Positions 28,556-37,518 of a stretch of 64,000 nucleotides of DNA are shown here, piece after piece. Below the pieces are notes generated by a model. It made no database searches and was not told the DNA's origin. It was given only the letters and a program-made list of their open reading frames with translations. Both the position numbers and the translations under genes were made by a program. This DNA comes from Candidatus Thorarchaeota archaeon. Its GTDB lineage: Archaea; Asgardarchaeota; Thorarchaeia; Thorarchaeales; Thorarchaeaceae. The stretch covers positions 1 through 64,000 of the forward strand of contig JAFGAR010000005.1 in assembly GCA_016933575.1 (NCBI GenBank). Direction: 5' to 3'. Every line of letters starts with the position of its first letter. The first letter of the stretch is position 1.

Positions 28556-30769
28556 CTATGCAAACATTGATTGTGCTGCTGGGTCTGTTTCGATTGTTCT
28601 TCGCAATATCTGATCTAACTTCCTAAATCTCTCAAGCATCTCCTTTGTGGTAGATGCATGAACATCTTTCATTGCTTCCTCAAAGTGTTTCCAGCTTACT
28701 TTTTCAATCTCCATATCATCTCTAAGAGCTCTCATTCCAGCCTCTCTGCAAATCGCCTCTATATCTCCACCAACAAAATAGTCTGTCATGGTCACAAGTT
28801 TATCAATTGAAACATCATCATCAAGAGGCATACTGGCCATGTAGATCTTGAAGATTGCCTTCCTACTCTTTGCATCAGGTGCATCAACATTCACAAATCT
28901 ATCAAATCGCCCTGTACGAAGTAGCGCCTTATCAATAAGCTCTGGGCGATTGGTAGCTGCAATAACTACGACATCTTTCATCGATTCGAGTCCATCCATC
29001 TCTGTCAAGAGCTGACTGATGACTCTCTCTGAGTGATGGAAATCTCCTGAACCGCCGCCTCTAGATGGTGCAATTGCATCAATCTCGTCAAAGAATATGA
29101 TTGATGGAGCAGCTGTTCTAGCCTTTCGGAAAATCTCTCTAATTGCTTTCTCGCTCTCACCGACCCATTTTGAGATGAGTTCAGGTCCCTTTACACTAAT
29201 GAAGTTCGCTTCACTCTCTGTTGCTACAGCTCTTGCAAGTAATGTCTTACCGCACCCTGGAGGTCCATATATCAACACGCCTTTTGGCGGTGTTATGCCT
29301 AATCGACGGAATGATTCAGGTTTCTTTAGAGGCCATTCGACAACTTCTACAAGTTTCTGAATGACATCTTCCAACCCACCAATATCACTCCATTTAACAT
29401 TAGGCACTTCGATGAAGACCTCTCTTACGGCTGATGGTTGAATCTCTTTCATAGCTTCAAGGAAATCTCCATTATGGACTTCGAGTTCATCAAGCACATC
29501 TTGGGGTATCTCTTCATCTTCAAGGTTGATTTGTGGTAAATATCTTCTCAGCGCCTTCATTGCTGCTTCCCGACAAAGCGCTTGCAAATCTGCGCCTACA
29601 AATCCATGAGTAGTCTTTGCCAGTTTCTGCAGATCAACGGTGCCATCTCCTTCAGAAGTAAGAGGCATTCCTCTTGAATGGATGTGAAGTACTTCTAATC
29701 TTCCTGTTTCATCCGGAACACCAATTTCAATCTCTCTATCAAATCGACCTGGTCTTCTAAGGGCAGGGTCCAGAGCATTCACACGATTGGTTGCACCAAT
29801 CACAACAACTTGTCCACGTGACTTGAGTCCATCCATTGTTGCTAGTAGCTGAGCAACGACTCTTCTTTCAACTTCGCCCTGAACATCTTCTCGCTTAGGA
29901 GCAATTGCGTCTAGTTCGTCAATGAATATGATGCTTGGGGCATTCTCTTCTGCCTCTTCGAAGAGTTTTCTCAGTTTTTGTTCTGACTCTCCATAGAACT
30001 TGGACATTATCTCTGGTCCGTTTATGTGGACGAAATTAGCCTCCGACTCACTCGCAACAGCTTTAGCCAATAGTGTCTTTCCTGTTCCGGGTGGTCCATG
30101 CAAAATCAAACCTCTGGGAGGATCTATTCCCAGTCTTTTGAATATCTCTGGGTGTTTCATTGGTAGTTCGACCATTTCTCTGATTCTCTGGATTGCATCA
30201 GAGAGCCCACCAATCTCTTCATATGTTACAGAAGAAGTTCCAACGACATCTCCCGTTGGTTTCTCAGCTATCGCAAGTATTGTAGAATGTTGAACAACTA
30301 CAGTACCTGCTGGTTTTATTGAAGTGACCTTGAACGGGATTGCTCGACCTAGAATTGGGATGAACACAGTGTCCTGTACGGTGACGGGACAGTTCAATAG
30401 TTTCCTCTTAACAAACTCTTCGAAGCGTGGTTCTGGTCGAATTGGAACAGATGTTGGTGCTAGTGTCACGCTCTTCGCTGGTTCTTCATTTGCTCGAGAA
30501 ACAGTCACTTTTTCACTGAGACTTACACCCGCGTTTCTTCGAATTCTCCCATCCATTCTGATGATCTCATGACCTTTATCTCCCTGATATGCAGGCCATG
30601 CAATGGCAGCGGTGATTCTCTTACCTTTAATCTGGATAATATCTCCAGTCCTCACCCCAAGCTTCTCCATTGACATAGCATCAATACGTACTATGAATCT
30701 ACCAATGTCTCTATGTTCGGCCTCTGCGACCTTGAGTACAATTTCGACCACTCTAGAAGCATCCTCCAA
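28556..30769 (-). CDS. cdc48: CDC48/VAT AAA+ ATPase
   Basis: 737 residues. The N-terminal double-psi barrel (about 1-190) is followed by two AAA modules: D1 with [13 protein letters not shown] (about 225) and [13 protein letters not shown]2 with [13 protein letters not shown] (about 503) and [15 protein letters not shown]. It unfolds and extracts proteins, typically ahead of the proteasome. The start is TTG at 30769, reading [23 protein letters not shown], where the N domain begins. The C-terminus is short (AAQSMFA) and lacks the HbYX ending found in some archaeal homologues. Confidence 0.96.
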   Translation of the reverse strand: MEDASRVVEIVLKVAEAEHRDIGRFIVRIDAMSMEKLGVRTGDIIQIKGKRITAAIAWPAYQGDKGHEIIRMDGRIRRNAGVSLSEKVTVSRANEEPAKSVTLAPTSVPIRPEPRFEEFVKRKLLNCPVTVQDTVFIPILGRAIPFKVTSIKPAGTVVVQHSTILAIAEKPTGDVVGTSSVTYEEIGGLSDAIQRIREMVELPMKHPEIFKRLGIDPPRGLILHGPPGTGKTLLAKAVASESEANFVHINGPEIMSKFYGESEQKLRKLFEEAEENAPSIIFIDELDAIAPKREDVQGEVERRVVAQLLATMDGLKSRGQVVVIGATNRVNALDPALRRPGRFDREIEIGVPDETGRLEVLHIHSRGMPLTSEGDGTVDLQKLAKTTHGFVGADLQALCREAAMKALRRYLPQINLEDEEIPQDVLDELEVHNGDFLEAMKEIQPSAVREVFIEVPNVKWSDIGGLEDVIQKLVEVVEWPLKKPESFRRLGITPPKGVLIYGPPGCGKTLLARAVATESEANFISVKGPELISKWVGESEKAIREIFRKARTAAPSIIFFDEIDAIAPSRGGGSGDFHHSERVISQLLTEMDGLESMKDVVVIAATNRPELIDKALLRTGRFDRFVNVDAPDAKSRKAIFKIYMASMPLDDDVSIDKLVTMTDYFVGGDIEAICREAGMRALRDDMEIEKVSWKHFEEAMKDVHASTTKEMLERFRKLDQILRRTIETDPAAQSMFA

Positions 30770-30913
30770 GACTATTACCTTTTTCAGAAATCGGATGGGA
30801 GCCTTGAATCATTACACTCCCTTTTTTATCCGCTATTCAATGTTTCTTTCTCTACCAATATAATCCAGTATACAAATTGTTGAGGAACTGATTATTTGAT
30901 AATACCCCTTTTT

Positions 30914-30927
30914 CCTGTCAGAACAGG
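30914..30927 (-). promoter_or_regulatory. Small hairpin between aEF1-beta and cdc48
   Basis: CCTGT and ACAGG separated by CAGA. It lies just downstream of the aEF1-beta stop. On the minus strand it is followed by A residues rather than T, so it does not look like a terminator on that strand. It is recorded as a weak structural element. Confidence 0.25.
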
Positions 30928-30958
30928 ATTCTGAACGAACTGGATAGTGTTCACTTTT

Positions 30959-31225
30959 CTACATGCGAGATACTCGTTCGACTTCGACCTGTGATACGCC
31001 TTCAATAGCGCTAATCGCAGTTTCGATGTCATCAGTACCACCCATGGACTCTTCTCGTGCAAGATTCATCCGGATTGCTTTCAGGCCAAAAGCTACTGGT
31101 TGAGTTTCAGTTGCACCAATATCGGTCCCCTCTGGAACAGCACTCTTGATTCGCTCAAGGAGATCATCCAAGTCTATGTCTACGCCATCCGGCATTACCT
31201 TGATTGTCATAACTACTCTTGCCAT
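30959..31225 (-). CDS. aef1b: Archaeal elongation factor 1-beta
   Basis: 88 residues, the standard size of archaeal aEF1-beta, the nucleotide exchange factor for aEF1-alpha. It begins ARVVMTIKVMPDGVDIDL, carries QPVAFGLKAIRM and ends in GVSQVEVERVSRM, all expected. GGAG lies about 10 bases upstream of the ATG. The Zn-ribbon gene just before it is its usual neighbour in archaea. Confidence 0.95.
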   Translation of the reverse strand: MARVVMTIKVMPDGVDIDLDDLLERIKSAVPEGTDIGATETQPVAFGLKAIRMNLAREESMGGTDDIETAISAIEGVSQVEVERVSRM

Positions 31226-31247
31226 TGAATCTCATCTCCGTCTGGTT

Positions 31248-31415
31248 CTATGGGCCTTCAAAACCACAGTTTGGGCAGGTGTATCTATTGGAAAAGCGTC
31301 TGCATGATTCGCAACGCCAAATTGTAAATTCACCACATGATGGGCACTGGAACTTGACGCTATTCTCTTGCGGGGAAATTGAAGAGTGGCAAGATGTACA
31401 CCTAGTAGCTTTCAT
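31248..31415 (-). CDS. Small zinc-ribbon protein (HVO_2753/DUF1610-like), missed by the ORF track
   Basis: 55 residues translated by hand from the minus strand: it begins [10 protein letters not shown] and ends [11 protein letters not shown]. Four CxxC pairs are present (CTSC, CPSC, CESC, CPNC), forming two interlaced zinc ribbons. This is the archaeal HVO_2753-type protein, regularly encoded upstream of aEF1-beta, as here (22 bases apart). The family is thought to bind RNA or ribosomes. It is too short for the ORF track but is clearly a real gene. Confidence 0.9.
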   Translation of the reverse strand: MKATRCTSCHSSISPQENSVKFQCPSCGEFTIWRCESCRRFSNRYTCPNCGFEGP

Positions 31416-31486
31416 TATTGTAAACCATCACCAGAAGGGTTGTAACCGACACACACTGTACCAGTTTTGGCCCCGATTTGACCAGT

Positions 31487-31496
31487 TGTTATAAAG
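31487..31496 (+). promoter_or_regulatory. Possible TATA box for the fen1 / zinc-ribbon divergent promoter
   Basis: TGTTATAAAG lies between the divergent starts of the zinc-ribbon gene (31415) and fen1 (31575). It reads as a TATA element on either strand; the distance to the zinc-ribbon start would leave a leader of about 50 bases. Confidence 0.35.
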
Positions 31497-31574
31497 TTGT
31501 CGAAGTGTAATTCCTCTCAAAAGAATAAAAGGCCTGATATCCATACTTTGGGTGAATTCCAAGGAGTTGATTGG

Positions 31575-32609
31575 ATGGGAACAAAACTCGCTGACATTAT
31601 TGAGGCACAAACACTCGCGCTCACAGATCTTTCAGGTAAGACTTTGGCTATTGATGCCTTCAACACTATCTATTCCTTTCTTGCAACAATTCGTCAACCT
31701 GATGGAACCCCACTCACTGATAGACATGGGCGAGTCACAAGTCATCTCAGCGGTCTATTCTACCGAAATGTCAACCTGCTCGAAAACGGAATAAGTCCAG
31801 TCTATGTCTTCGATGGAGAATCCCCAGAGCTGAAAGCAGCTGAAGTGCAGAGAAGACGTGAGATTCGTGATAGCGCATACGAAGAATGGAAGATTGCTAA
31901 AGAAGAGGGACGAATTGAAGATGCGAGACGAGCCGGACAAGCTAGTTCAAGGCTCACAGGTCCTATGATTGATGAATCCAAGGACCTATTACACGCCCTT
32001 GGAATACCTGTGATTCAAGCGCCTTCTGAAGGGGAGGCAATTGCTGCTCAGATGGCCAGAGACAATCTTGTTTGGGCAAGTGCAAGCCAAGACAATGACT
32101 CTTTGTTATACAACTGTCCCAGAATGATTCGAAACCTATCAATATCTGGTCGTCGAAGGGTCGCTAGATCTCAGAAGTATAAGAACATAGATCCGGAATT
32201 AATAGTACTTGACATCAATCTAAAATTACTTGGAATATCTAGGGAACAACTCATCGATATTGCGATTCTCGTGGGAACTGACTACAACGATGGGGTCAAA
32301 GGAATTGGTCCCAAGACAGCACTAAAGCTAGTCAAGGGTCATTCTAATCTCGAGGGAATTGAAAAGGACCGTGGCGAGAAATTTGACATTCCTTATGATG
32401 AAATCCGCGAAATCTTTCTACATCCACCAAAGATGGACATCTCAGCCCCCAAATGGACTGATCCAAAACCTAATGATATTGTCAAAATACTCTGTAAGGA
32501 ACACGATTTTAGTGATTCACGTGTTGAAAAATCACTAGAACGACTTCATGAAGCCTTAGAAGAAAACAGAGGATCAACCCATCAGAGCGCGCTCTCAGAT
32601 TTCTTTTAG
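31575..32609 (+). CDS. fen: Flap endonuclease FEN-1
   Basis: 344 residues from ATG 31575, eight bases after AAGGAG. This start gives MGTKLADI with a glycine at position 2, as the nuclease fold requires; the track start at 31497 adds 26 unrelated residues. Metal-binding residues are in AIDAFNTIYSF, YVFDGESPELK, PSEGEAIAAQ, SASQDNDSLLY and VGTDYNDGVKGIG. The C-terminus is a canonical PCNA-interacting box, QSALSDFF. It processes flaps in lagging-strand synthesis and repair. Confidence 0.96.
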   Translation: MGTKLADIIEAQTLALTDLSGKTLAIDAFNTIYSFLATIRQPDGTPLTDRHGRVTSHLSGLFYRNVNLLENGISPVYVFDGESPELKAAEVQRRREIRDSAYEEWKIAKEEGRIEDARRAGQASSRLTGPMIDESKDLLHALGIPVIQAPSEGEAIAAQMARDNLVWASASQDNDSLLYNCPRMIRNLSISGRRRVARSQKYKNIDPELIVLDINLKLLGISREQLIDIAILVGTDYNDGVKGIGPKTALKLVKGHSNLEGIEKDRGEKFDIPYDEIREIFLHPPKMDISAPKWTDPKPNDIVKILCKEHDFSDSRVEKSLERLHEALEENRGSTHQSALSDFF

Positions 32610-32668
32610 CTTTCATAGGAAAACAGAGATAAATCAAACACTCTGAGATGAACTAGTTCCCGTGACTC

Positions 32669-32677
32669 ATAAATAGC
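32669..32677 (+). promoter_or_regulatory. Probable TATA box of the RPA-like gene
   Basis: CATAAATAG lies about 42 bases before the chosen ATG at 32719, so a start of transcription about 25 bases downstream would leave a short leader containing the AAGGAG site. Confidence 0.4.
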
Positions 32678-32718
32678 TAGAAACCTATCAATAGTTGTGG
32701 AAAAGGAGAACCCCACAT

Positions 32719-33423
32719 ATGCAAGAAAGAATGACTGCAGTCAGAGCATCAGTGTCTGACATTGTTAATGGAAAATTTGGAGAGGGAAATGGTGCCCATG
32801 TAATCTCTCCTCTTGGTGTAGAACTTAGGCGGGTGGTCCTCGTCGGGTTTGTAGTGAGTAGATTTCAGAAGAGTGCTGATTCCGATGGAAAACGGTTTGA
32901 GAGCATCACACTCGATGATGGCACAGATACAATCCGTATCAAAGTGTGGGGTGAAGAAGATGCTGCATTACTCAAGGATGTAAAGGAAAACATCCTTGCA
33001 CTTGTCATAGGAAAAATCAGAAAATATGAAGATGAGATCTATATCATTCCAGAGATTGTGCGAGAACTAAAGGACCCCAATTTTATGGGCTTGCACATGG
33101 TACAGAGATATCAGGCTATTCTCACACGTAGTGGTGTATCAATGCCTGTCACTGCTGAAAGCGGTCAACAATTACTCACACAATCTCCTGCAAGGATGAA
33201 GGCTGCAACTCTTGGAGGTGTAGCAAAACAAATCCTCAACTTCATCGAACTACATGCTGATCCTGAGGCTTCTCCACCTCAGGGGGTTCATATGCAAGAC
33301 ATTGTGGCTTTCTTCAAGGGAAAAGGACACGAGTCCATGGACATCCAAGTGAAGGTCTTTGACTTATTGGCTGATGGACTGATCAGTGAGATTGATCCAG
33401 CTCGATATCTTCCTGCTAGTTAG
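32719..33423 (+). CDS. RPA32-like single-stranded DNA-binding protein (OB fold + winged helix)
   Basis: 234 residues. The start ATG at 32719 has AAGGAG ten bases upstream; the track's TTG at 32695 has none. An OB fold spans about 35-120 (RRVVLVGFVVSRFQKSADS, ESITLDDGTDTIRIKVWGEED), and the C-terminal 65 residues form a winged helix (VHMQDIVAFFKGKGHESMDI...LLADGLISEID). This is the layout of eukaryotic RPA32 and archaeal COG3390-type RPA partners. It lies between fen1 and aIF2-beta. A large RPA subunit is not seen in the window. Confidence 0.8.
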   Translation: MQERMTAVRASVSDIVNGKFGEGNGAHVISPLGVELRRVVLVGFVVSRFQKSADSDGKRFESITLDDGTDTIRIKVWGEEDAALLKDVKENILALVIGKIRKYEDEIYIIPEIVRELKDPNFMGLHMVQRYQAILTRSGVSMPVTAESGQQLLTQSPARMKAATLGGVAKQILNFIELHADPEASPPQGVHMQDIVAFFKGKGHESMDIQVKVFDLLADGLISEIDPARYLPAS

Positions 33424-33481
33424 TGATATCAACAGCCACCAGAACAATACCTTCAATAGTGTTCAATGAGGAATTTCAACT

Positions 33482-33895
33482 ATGGACGACTACGATAACC
33501 TTCTTGAGCGAGCAAGAGCTCAAGTCCCTGAAGATGCATTCAAGCGCTCTGGTGAACGATTCAAGGTACCTGAAGTACAATTGATGGTCCAAGGCAACCG
33601 TAGCATGTGGCAGAATTTTCAGGACATCATCAACGTTCTCAACCGACCCGGTAGGGAGGTCTTGAAGTTTGTATCAGGACAGCTTGGAACTGCTGGAAAT
33701 GTTGAGGGTGGTAATGCAATCTTCAATGGTAAGTTCACAGCAGAACTGGTGAACGAAGTCCTTCTCCGCTACATCGATTCCTATGTGATATGCCCAGTCT
33801 GCACTCGTCCTGATACTGAGATCACTAAGGAACGAGGAGCATATTATTTGATCTGCTCCGCTTGTGGCGCGAGAACGGCTATTAGGCCTGTTTAG
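33482..33895 (+). CDS. eif2b: Translation initiation factor aIF2 subunit beta
   Basis: 137 residues. The alpha-beta core has VQGNRSMWQNFQDIINVLNRPGREVLKFV, and the C-terminal zinc ribbon has CPVC and CSAC in YVICPVCTRPDTEI...LICSACGAR. Together with aIF2-alpha and -gamma it delivers initiator tRNA to the small subunit. Length and motifs are normal. The conserved neighbour DUF424 follows after an inserted stretch of about 780 bases. Confidence 0.96.
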   Translation: MDDYDNLLERARAQVPEDAFKRSGERFKVPEVQLMVQGNRSMWQNFQDIINVLNRPGREVLKFVSGQLGTAGNVEGGNAIFNGKFTAELVNEVLLRYIDSYVICPVCTRPDTEITKERGAYYLICSACGARTAIRPV

Positions 33896-33919
33896 AATCA
33901 AATCAATTCTTCTCTATTT

Positions 33920-34066
33920 TCAATTTGGAGGAAGTTTGAAAATACCTGGTTGTGCATCTGCTTTCGAGTGACAGCTTTTGCATAGAACCAGAAGCCACTC
34001 ATCAGGATAATCATTTGGATTACACCCTTTGTCAATCCAATCATCCAACGGAGAAGCATTCAGTTC
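33920..34066 (-). pseudogene. Possible HNH-endonuclease C-terminal remnant
   Basis: A minus-strand frame of 48 codons, open from a TAA, encodes a peptide with LDDWIDKGCNPNDYPDEW followed by LLVLCKSCHSKADAQPG. The order N-x-P-x-[ND]...LxxLCxxCHxxK is that of the last part of an HNH nuclease or zinc-binding HNH-like protein. The first histidine half is absent, so it is probably a relic; a TTG at 34048 could serve as a start if it is a micro-gene. It was found by hand and is not in the ORF track. Confidence 0.4.
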
Positions 34067-34115
34067 TTAGATTCTAAATTTAAAAGACTATTCAGATAGC
34101 CATTAGAGGAATAGA

Positions 34116-34568
34116 ATGATGTTTGATAGAATTATGAATGAGATCAAAGACGCTTTTCTAATCAATCAAGAAATTATGCTGAAGGCAGGAATTGAAGAGA
34201 ATGATGTGTTTCCTGAAGAGTTGATAGAATACTTTTCAGGTAAAACCCCCTCTGATGATATGACTACCTTGGAAGATGTTCTTTCGCACCGATGGCTCTT
34301 ACTACATGAGTTAGCAGAACTAAAGAATTTGAAACATAAGGGGTATCGAATCTCAAGAACGCTTGTATGGGAGCATTATGAAGATGTTCTTGATGCACAT
34401 ATTATAGCCACCACGCTTGAGCTAAGGATGGCTTTGGAGTACAATGACGTTGATTGGGTTAAGGCGCGTGTCAGACTAATTCCATCATGGCTTGAAGATC
34501 CAAATGTATCGCAGAATTTCCGAAAGGCTTGTGAAACTCTAACAAAAGAGTATACGACCGAAATCTAA
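34116..34568 (+). CDS. Unrecognised small helical protein
   Basis: 150 residues, largely helical. A stretch HRWLLLHELAELKNLKHKG followed by WEHYEDVLDAHIIATTLELR places several H and E residues at helical spacing, which could bind metal, but I cannot assign a family. AGAGG lies upstream of the ATG, and TTTAAAAG about 35 bases upstream may be its TATA box. It is inserted between aIF2-beta and DUF424, genes that are often close in archaea. Confidence 0.6.
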   Translation: MMFDRIMNEIKDAFLINQEIMLKAGIEENDVFPEELIEYFSGKTPSDDMTTLEDVLSHRWLLLHELAELKNLKHKGYRISRTLVWEHYEDVLDAHIIATTLELRMALEYNDVDWVKARVRLIPSWLEDPNVSQNFRKACETLTKEYTTEI

Positions 34569-34676
34569 CATTGAGGTACTAGTGAGGTCTTATGATTTAA
34601 CAGAGAACTTCATAAGGACACACCAAGAGTCTATATTGAACTTGGACTTCCAACGTATAAACCGGAGAGTTCAATC

Positions 34677-34976
34677 ATGCCTCAAGTCTACCTGCGTGTC
34701 AGCGAAACTCACGACCACTATGTTGTTGCAATATGTGACAAACCACTTCTGGGCAAGACCCTCACTCAAGGTGCAATCAAGTTCAAAATAAGTGAGGAGT
34801 TCTATGGAGGTGACTTGGTTGACCAAAAGACTTGCCTCAGCCACCTTGAAAGGGCGACGATTGCCAATCTAGTGGGTAAAAAGTCAGTCCAGACTGCAAT
34901 CAATGCTGGACTGGTACATGAACAGGCTGTCATCTATATCGAAGGACACCCGCATGCACAATGGGTCAAACTTTGA
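34677..34976 (+). CDS. DUF424 archaeal protein
   Basis: 99 residues. VVAICDKPLLGKTLTQGAI, EEFYGGDLVD and the ATIANLVGKKSVQTAINAGLV to GHPHAQ ending are diagnostic of DUF424, an archaeal protein of unknown function conserved near aIF2-beta and NMD3. An SD (CCGGAG) and a TATA-like CGTATAAAC lie upstream. It probably takes part in translation or ribosome maturation, judged only from its neighbours. Confidence 0.88.
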   Translation: MPQVYLRVSETHDHYVVAICDKPLLGKTLTQGAIKFKISEEFYGGDLVDQKTCLSHLERATIANLVGKKSVQTAINAGLVHEQAVIYIEGHPHAQWVKL

Positions 34977-34993
34977 TTCTGTTATCTGATTGA

Positions 34994-35377
34994 TTAGTGG
35001 CTATGAACTCCACCGCCAGAACAAAGACCATCACGGTCCATCATCTGACTTCGACCAGCGATATACTTGTGAACTGCCTCTCCAGCTGTTTCGCCTTCTC
35101 CTCTAACAACGGTCAATCCTACTTGCTGAGCCACCATGTATGGTCTCATGCCCATACCCATCGTTATGAGGACATTTACTCCAAGATTAGCTAGATTGTT
35201 CACTGGTTCTGCGCATGAACTGTGTGAGAGATTTGGAACAGACATAACATCAACAATCTCTCCATCCTTTACAGTTGATACAATAAACGCTTTACAGTGG
35301 CCAAAATGTCCACTCACAGGGCTATCAAGCCCGTTATCAATGTCTGCAGTTACTGCTATTTTTTCAATGCTCATCAT
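34994..35377 (-). CDS. NifX/NifB-type dinitrogenase iron-molybdenum cofactor-binding family protein
   Basis: 127 residues. EKIAVTADIDNGLDSPVSGHFGHCKAF, VLITMGMGMRPYMVAQQ and a glycine/histidine tail (CSGGGVHSH) are typical of the small NifX-like family, which binds metal clusters. There are no other nif genes nearby, so a nitrogenase role is unlikely. Its start overlaps by 4 bases the stop of the DUF134 gene, so the two are coupled. Confidence 0.88.
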   Translation of the reverse strand: MMSIEKIAVTADIDNGLDSPVSGHFGHCKAFIVSTVKDGEIVDVMSVPNLSHSSCAEPVNNLANLGVNVLITMGMGMRPYMVAQQVGLTVVRGEGETAGEAVHKYIAGRSQMMDRDGLCSGGGVHSH

Positions 35378-35808
35378 TCATCACTTTCTCTCTTCTTTTT
35401 GTCCCATCGAAGCCATCGTAGTCTCTTTGAACCACATTGCTTGCAAGTGCTCTTATCTTCAGAACTCATGTCCATAGTAGCCCCACAGTCCAAGCATTCT
35501 AAGGTCCCACTTCCATCAGTCAAGACGTATCTTCCTCCTTCAATGCGGAGAACAAATCCTTGAACCAACATCTTTGCTACTTTTCCTCTCGCTGAAGATA
35601 GGACTCTGTTGAACGTTGGCTGACTGATGTGCATTTCTACACTTGCTTCTCTCTGGCTAAGACCTTCAAAGTCTGCCAGTCGAATCGCCTCGAATTCATC
35701 AATAGTAACTAGAATCTCATCCAATTCTTTTGCTGGTATTCCTGCCGGCTTATAGACTGACACAGGTGGTTCTCGTGTGACAATTCGATGCCGTTTTCTT
35801 CGAGGCAT
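35374..35808 (-). CDS. DUF134 protein with sigma-70-r4-like HTH and zinc ribbon
   Basis: 144 residues. PRRKRHRIVTREPPVSVYKPAG followed by LDEILVTIDEFEAIRLADFEGLSQREASVEM and SQPTFNRVLSSARGKVA is the DUF134 signature, a helix-turn-helix DNA-binding fold. The C-terminus adds a zinc ribbon, CLDCGATM...CKQCGSKRLRW. It probably controls the NifX-like gene that overlaps it. This pair is widespread in anaerobic prokaryotes. Confidence 0.88.
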   Translation of the reverse strand: MPRRKRHRIVTREPPVSVYKPAGIPAKELDEILVTIDEFEAIRLADFEGLSQREASVEMHISQPTFNRVLSSARGKVAKMLVQGFVLRIEGGRYVLTDGSGTLECLDCGATMDMSSEDKSTCKQCGSKRLRWLRWDKKKRESDE

Positions 35809-35910
35809 ATGTTTTCACCAGAACAGACTAACAAAAGACTTGTGCTCTTACCTAATTCTTGAGGAACAGTCGAATAGTCCACATTTTAAGCACAAAAATA
35901 CAGCATTTTA

Positions 35911-37023
35911 TTGTTGATGCCTGTGACAGCCCCATGTTATATCTGTGGTAAGAAGTCGGTTATTGATGGCTTATGTGCGACCTGTTATGACGAAGGCCAT
36001 CCATTGATTGAGATCTCGACGCCACTGACATTACTTGCATGTAAAAAATGTGGAGCTATAAAGGTTCCCGGGGGTTGGAGAAAGGTATCTTCCAGATATG
36101 AATCACCTGAAGAGCTTGCAGATTATCAGATTGACATTGTTCTTCAAAATGAGATCAAGTATCTTGTTGATGATGTTAGTATTTCTTTAGAAGAGATTAG
36201 AAAGCTTGATCGGGTGACCCACTTGGTCATCCAGGCGATTGGAAAATCTCATGAGAAACTTCCGCTGCATGAGGAAAAGTATCCAGTAGAGATTCGATTC
36301 AGTTATGGTACATGTGATACTTGTGGAATGTTAAGTGGAGGGTATTATGAGGTCACTCTTCAAATCCGTGCAGATGGTCGAGAATTAAATGACACAGAAA
36401 GAAGAGATATTGAAAAATTAGTGACCAATATGACTGTTGCAAAATACACTTCTGATGACAAGGCCTTTGTAACCAGTATGACCGAGGACAAATATGGTCT
36501 TGACATTCTAATTGGGTCTGAAAACCTTGGCAAGACTATAGCTGACGAACTTGAAGCTCGATACCTTGCTGAGCGCAAGGAAAATTACAAGCTAATTGGG
36601 GAAGATAAGACTGGGAAGAGGAAATATCGCATAACGATACTGATTAGACTTCCTCGATTCTCTGTGGGCGATTTCGTTCTAGTGGATGAACGACCTTGCC
36701 AGATACTTGCAATGACCAGGAATAATCTCACATGCTTCGACTTGAAGAGCAGAGCACGCTTCACCATGAATCCCCAGAGTGCACGTTGGCGGACATTGCA
36801 GTTTTTAACCCCTCAGTCTGAAAGTCGTGAGTTTATGATCGTCACTCATGTCTACGGGCAACCCGTCCAGATTATGGACTCGACAAACTTTGTAATCACT
36901 TATGTGGATGAAGATCTGTTCGAGGGTGAAATAAACACTGGAAGTAAAATTTTTGGAGTCGTCTTTGAAGATAGACTGTACTTACTACCTACTCAAAATC
37001 AGAACAACGAGAACGAGGTGTGA
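35911..37023 (+). CDS. nmd3: NMD3-family ribosome export/maturation protein
   Basis: 370 residues. The N-terminal zinc-finger pair is PCYICGKK...CATCYDEG and ACKKCGAIKVPGGWR, with a second CDTCGMLSGGYYEVTLQIR block, as in archaeal NMD3. The C-terminal part is a beta-rich S1/OB-like domain (FSVGDFVLVDERPCQILAMT). NMD3 is an adaptor of the 60S subunit in eukaryotes; the archaeal role is likely large-subunit maturation. The start may be TTG 35911 or the ATG at 35917; both precede the zinc finger. Confidence 0.92.
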   Translation: MLMPVTAPCYICGKKSVIDGLCATCYDEGHPLIEISTPLTLLACKKCGAIKVPGGWRKVSSRYESPEELADYQIDIVLQNEIKYLVDDVSISLEEIRKLDRVTHLVIQAIGKSHEKLPLHEEKYPVEIRFSYGTCDTCGMLSGGYYEVTLQIRADGRELNDTERRDIEKLVTNMTVAKYTSDDKAFVTSMTEDKYGLDILIGSENLGKTIADELEARYLAERKENYKLIGEDKTGKRKYRITILIRLPRFSVGDFVLVDERPCQILAMTRNNLTCFDLKSRARFTMNPQSARWRTLQFLTPQSESREFMIVTHVYGQPVQIMDSTNFVITYVDEDLFEGEINTGSKIFGVVFEDRLYLLPTQNQNNENEV

Positions 37024-37127
37024 GAAAGGCTATTGACTCAATCAATTCGGTACTCTTAAATGTCTCACTTCCGAATCAAGATTAATCGCTACAGGACTTT
37101 GGTCCAGCGGTTTACCGGAGGAATATT

Positions 37128-37457
37128 TTGTCCTATAAGAAACGTGGTGGTCAACCACCTACAAGTCCAACCGAACCCATGAGAGTCAGGACTCCAAATA
37201 AGAACGATGGAGAGATGTTTGGAATAATAATTCAGATGCTAGGTTATGATAGAGTCCGAGTTAGATGCGAAGATGGTAACATAAGAGTTGGTCGTATTCC
37301 TGGTCGTATGAAAAAGAGGGTTTGGATGAGAGTTGGTGACACGGTTCTTCTTGTCCCTTGGGATTTTCAAACCGAAGAGAAGTGTGATGTCATATACCGA
37401 TATCGTGGAAATGAGCTAGATTGGCTTGAAAAACGCGGAATTCTCAAGATGTTTTGA
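37128..37457 (+). CDS. eif1a: Translation initiation factor aIF1A
   Basis: 109 residues. The OB fold includes GEMFGIIIQMLGYDRVRVRCEDGNIRVGRIPGRMKKRVWMRVGD, a clear eIF1A signature. The basic N-terminus (SYKKRGGQPP) and the KRGILKM ending are also normal. The start is TTG at 37128, seven bases after GGAGG. It is followed by RIO1, the KH protein and topoisomerase VI, a gene order shared by many archaea. Confidence 0.96.
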   Translation: MSYKKRGGQPPTSPTEPMRVRTPNKNDGEMFGIIIQMLGYDRVRVRCEDGNIRVGRIPGRMKKRVWMRVGDTVLLVPWDFQTEEKCDVIYRYRGNELDWLEKRGILKMF

Positions 37458-37518
37458 TGAAGCTAAGCCTTTTCTGAAATCTGCATATTACTAATGTAGA
37501 TGAATATACCTACATACA

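Noticed and set aside
34994-35377. Nitrogen fixation from the NifX-like gene.
   Set aside because: No nifHDK, nifB or other nif genes are nearby; the family is widespread outside nitrogen fixers.
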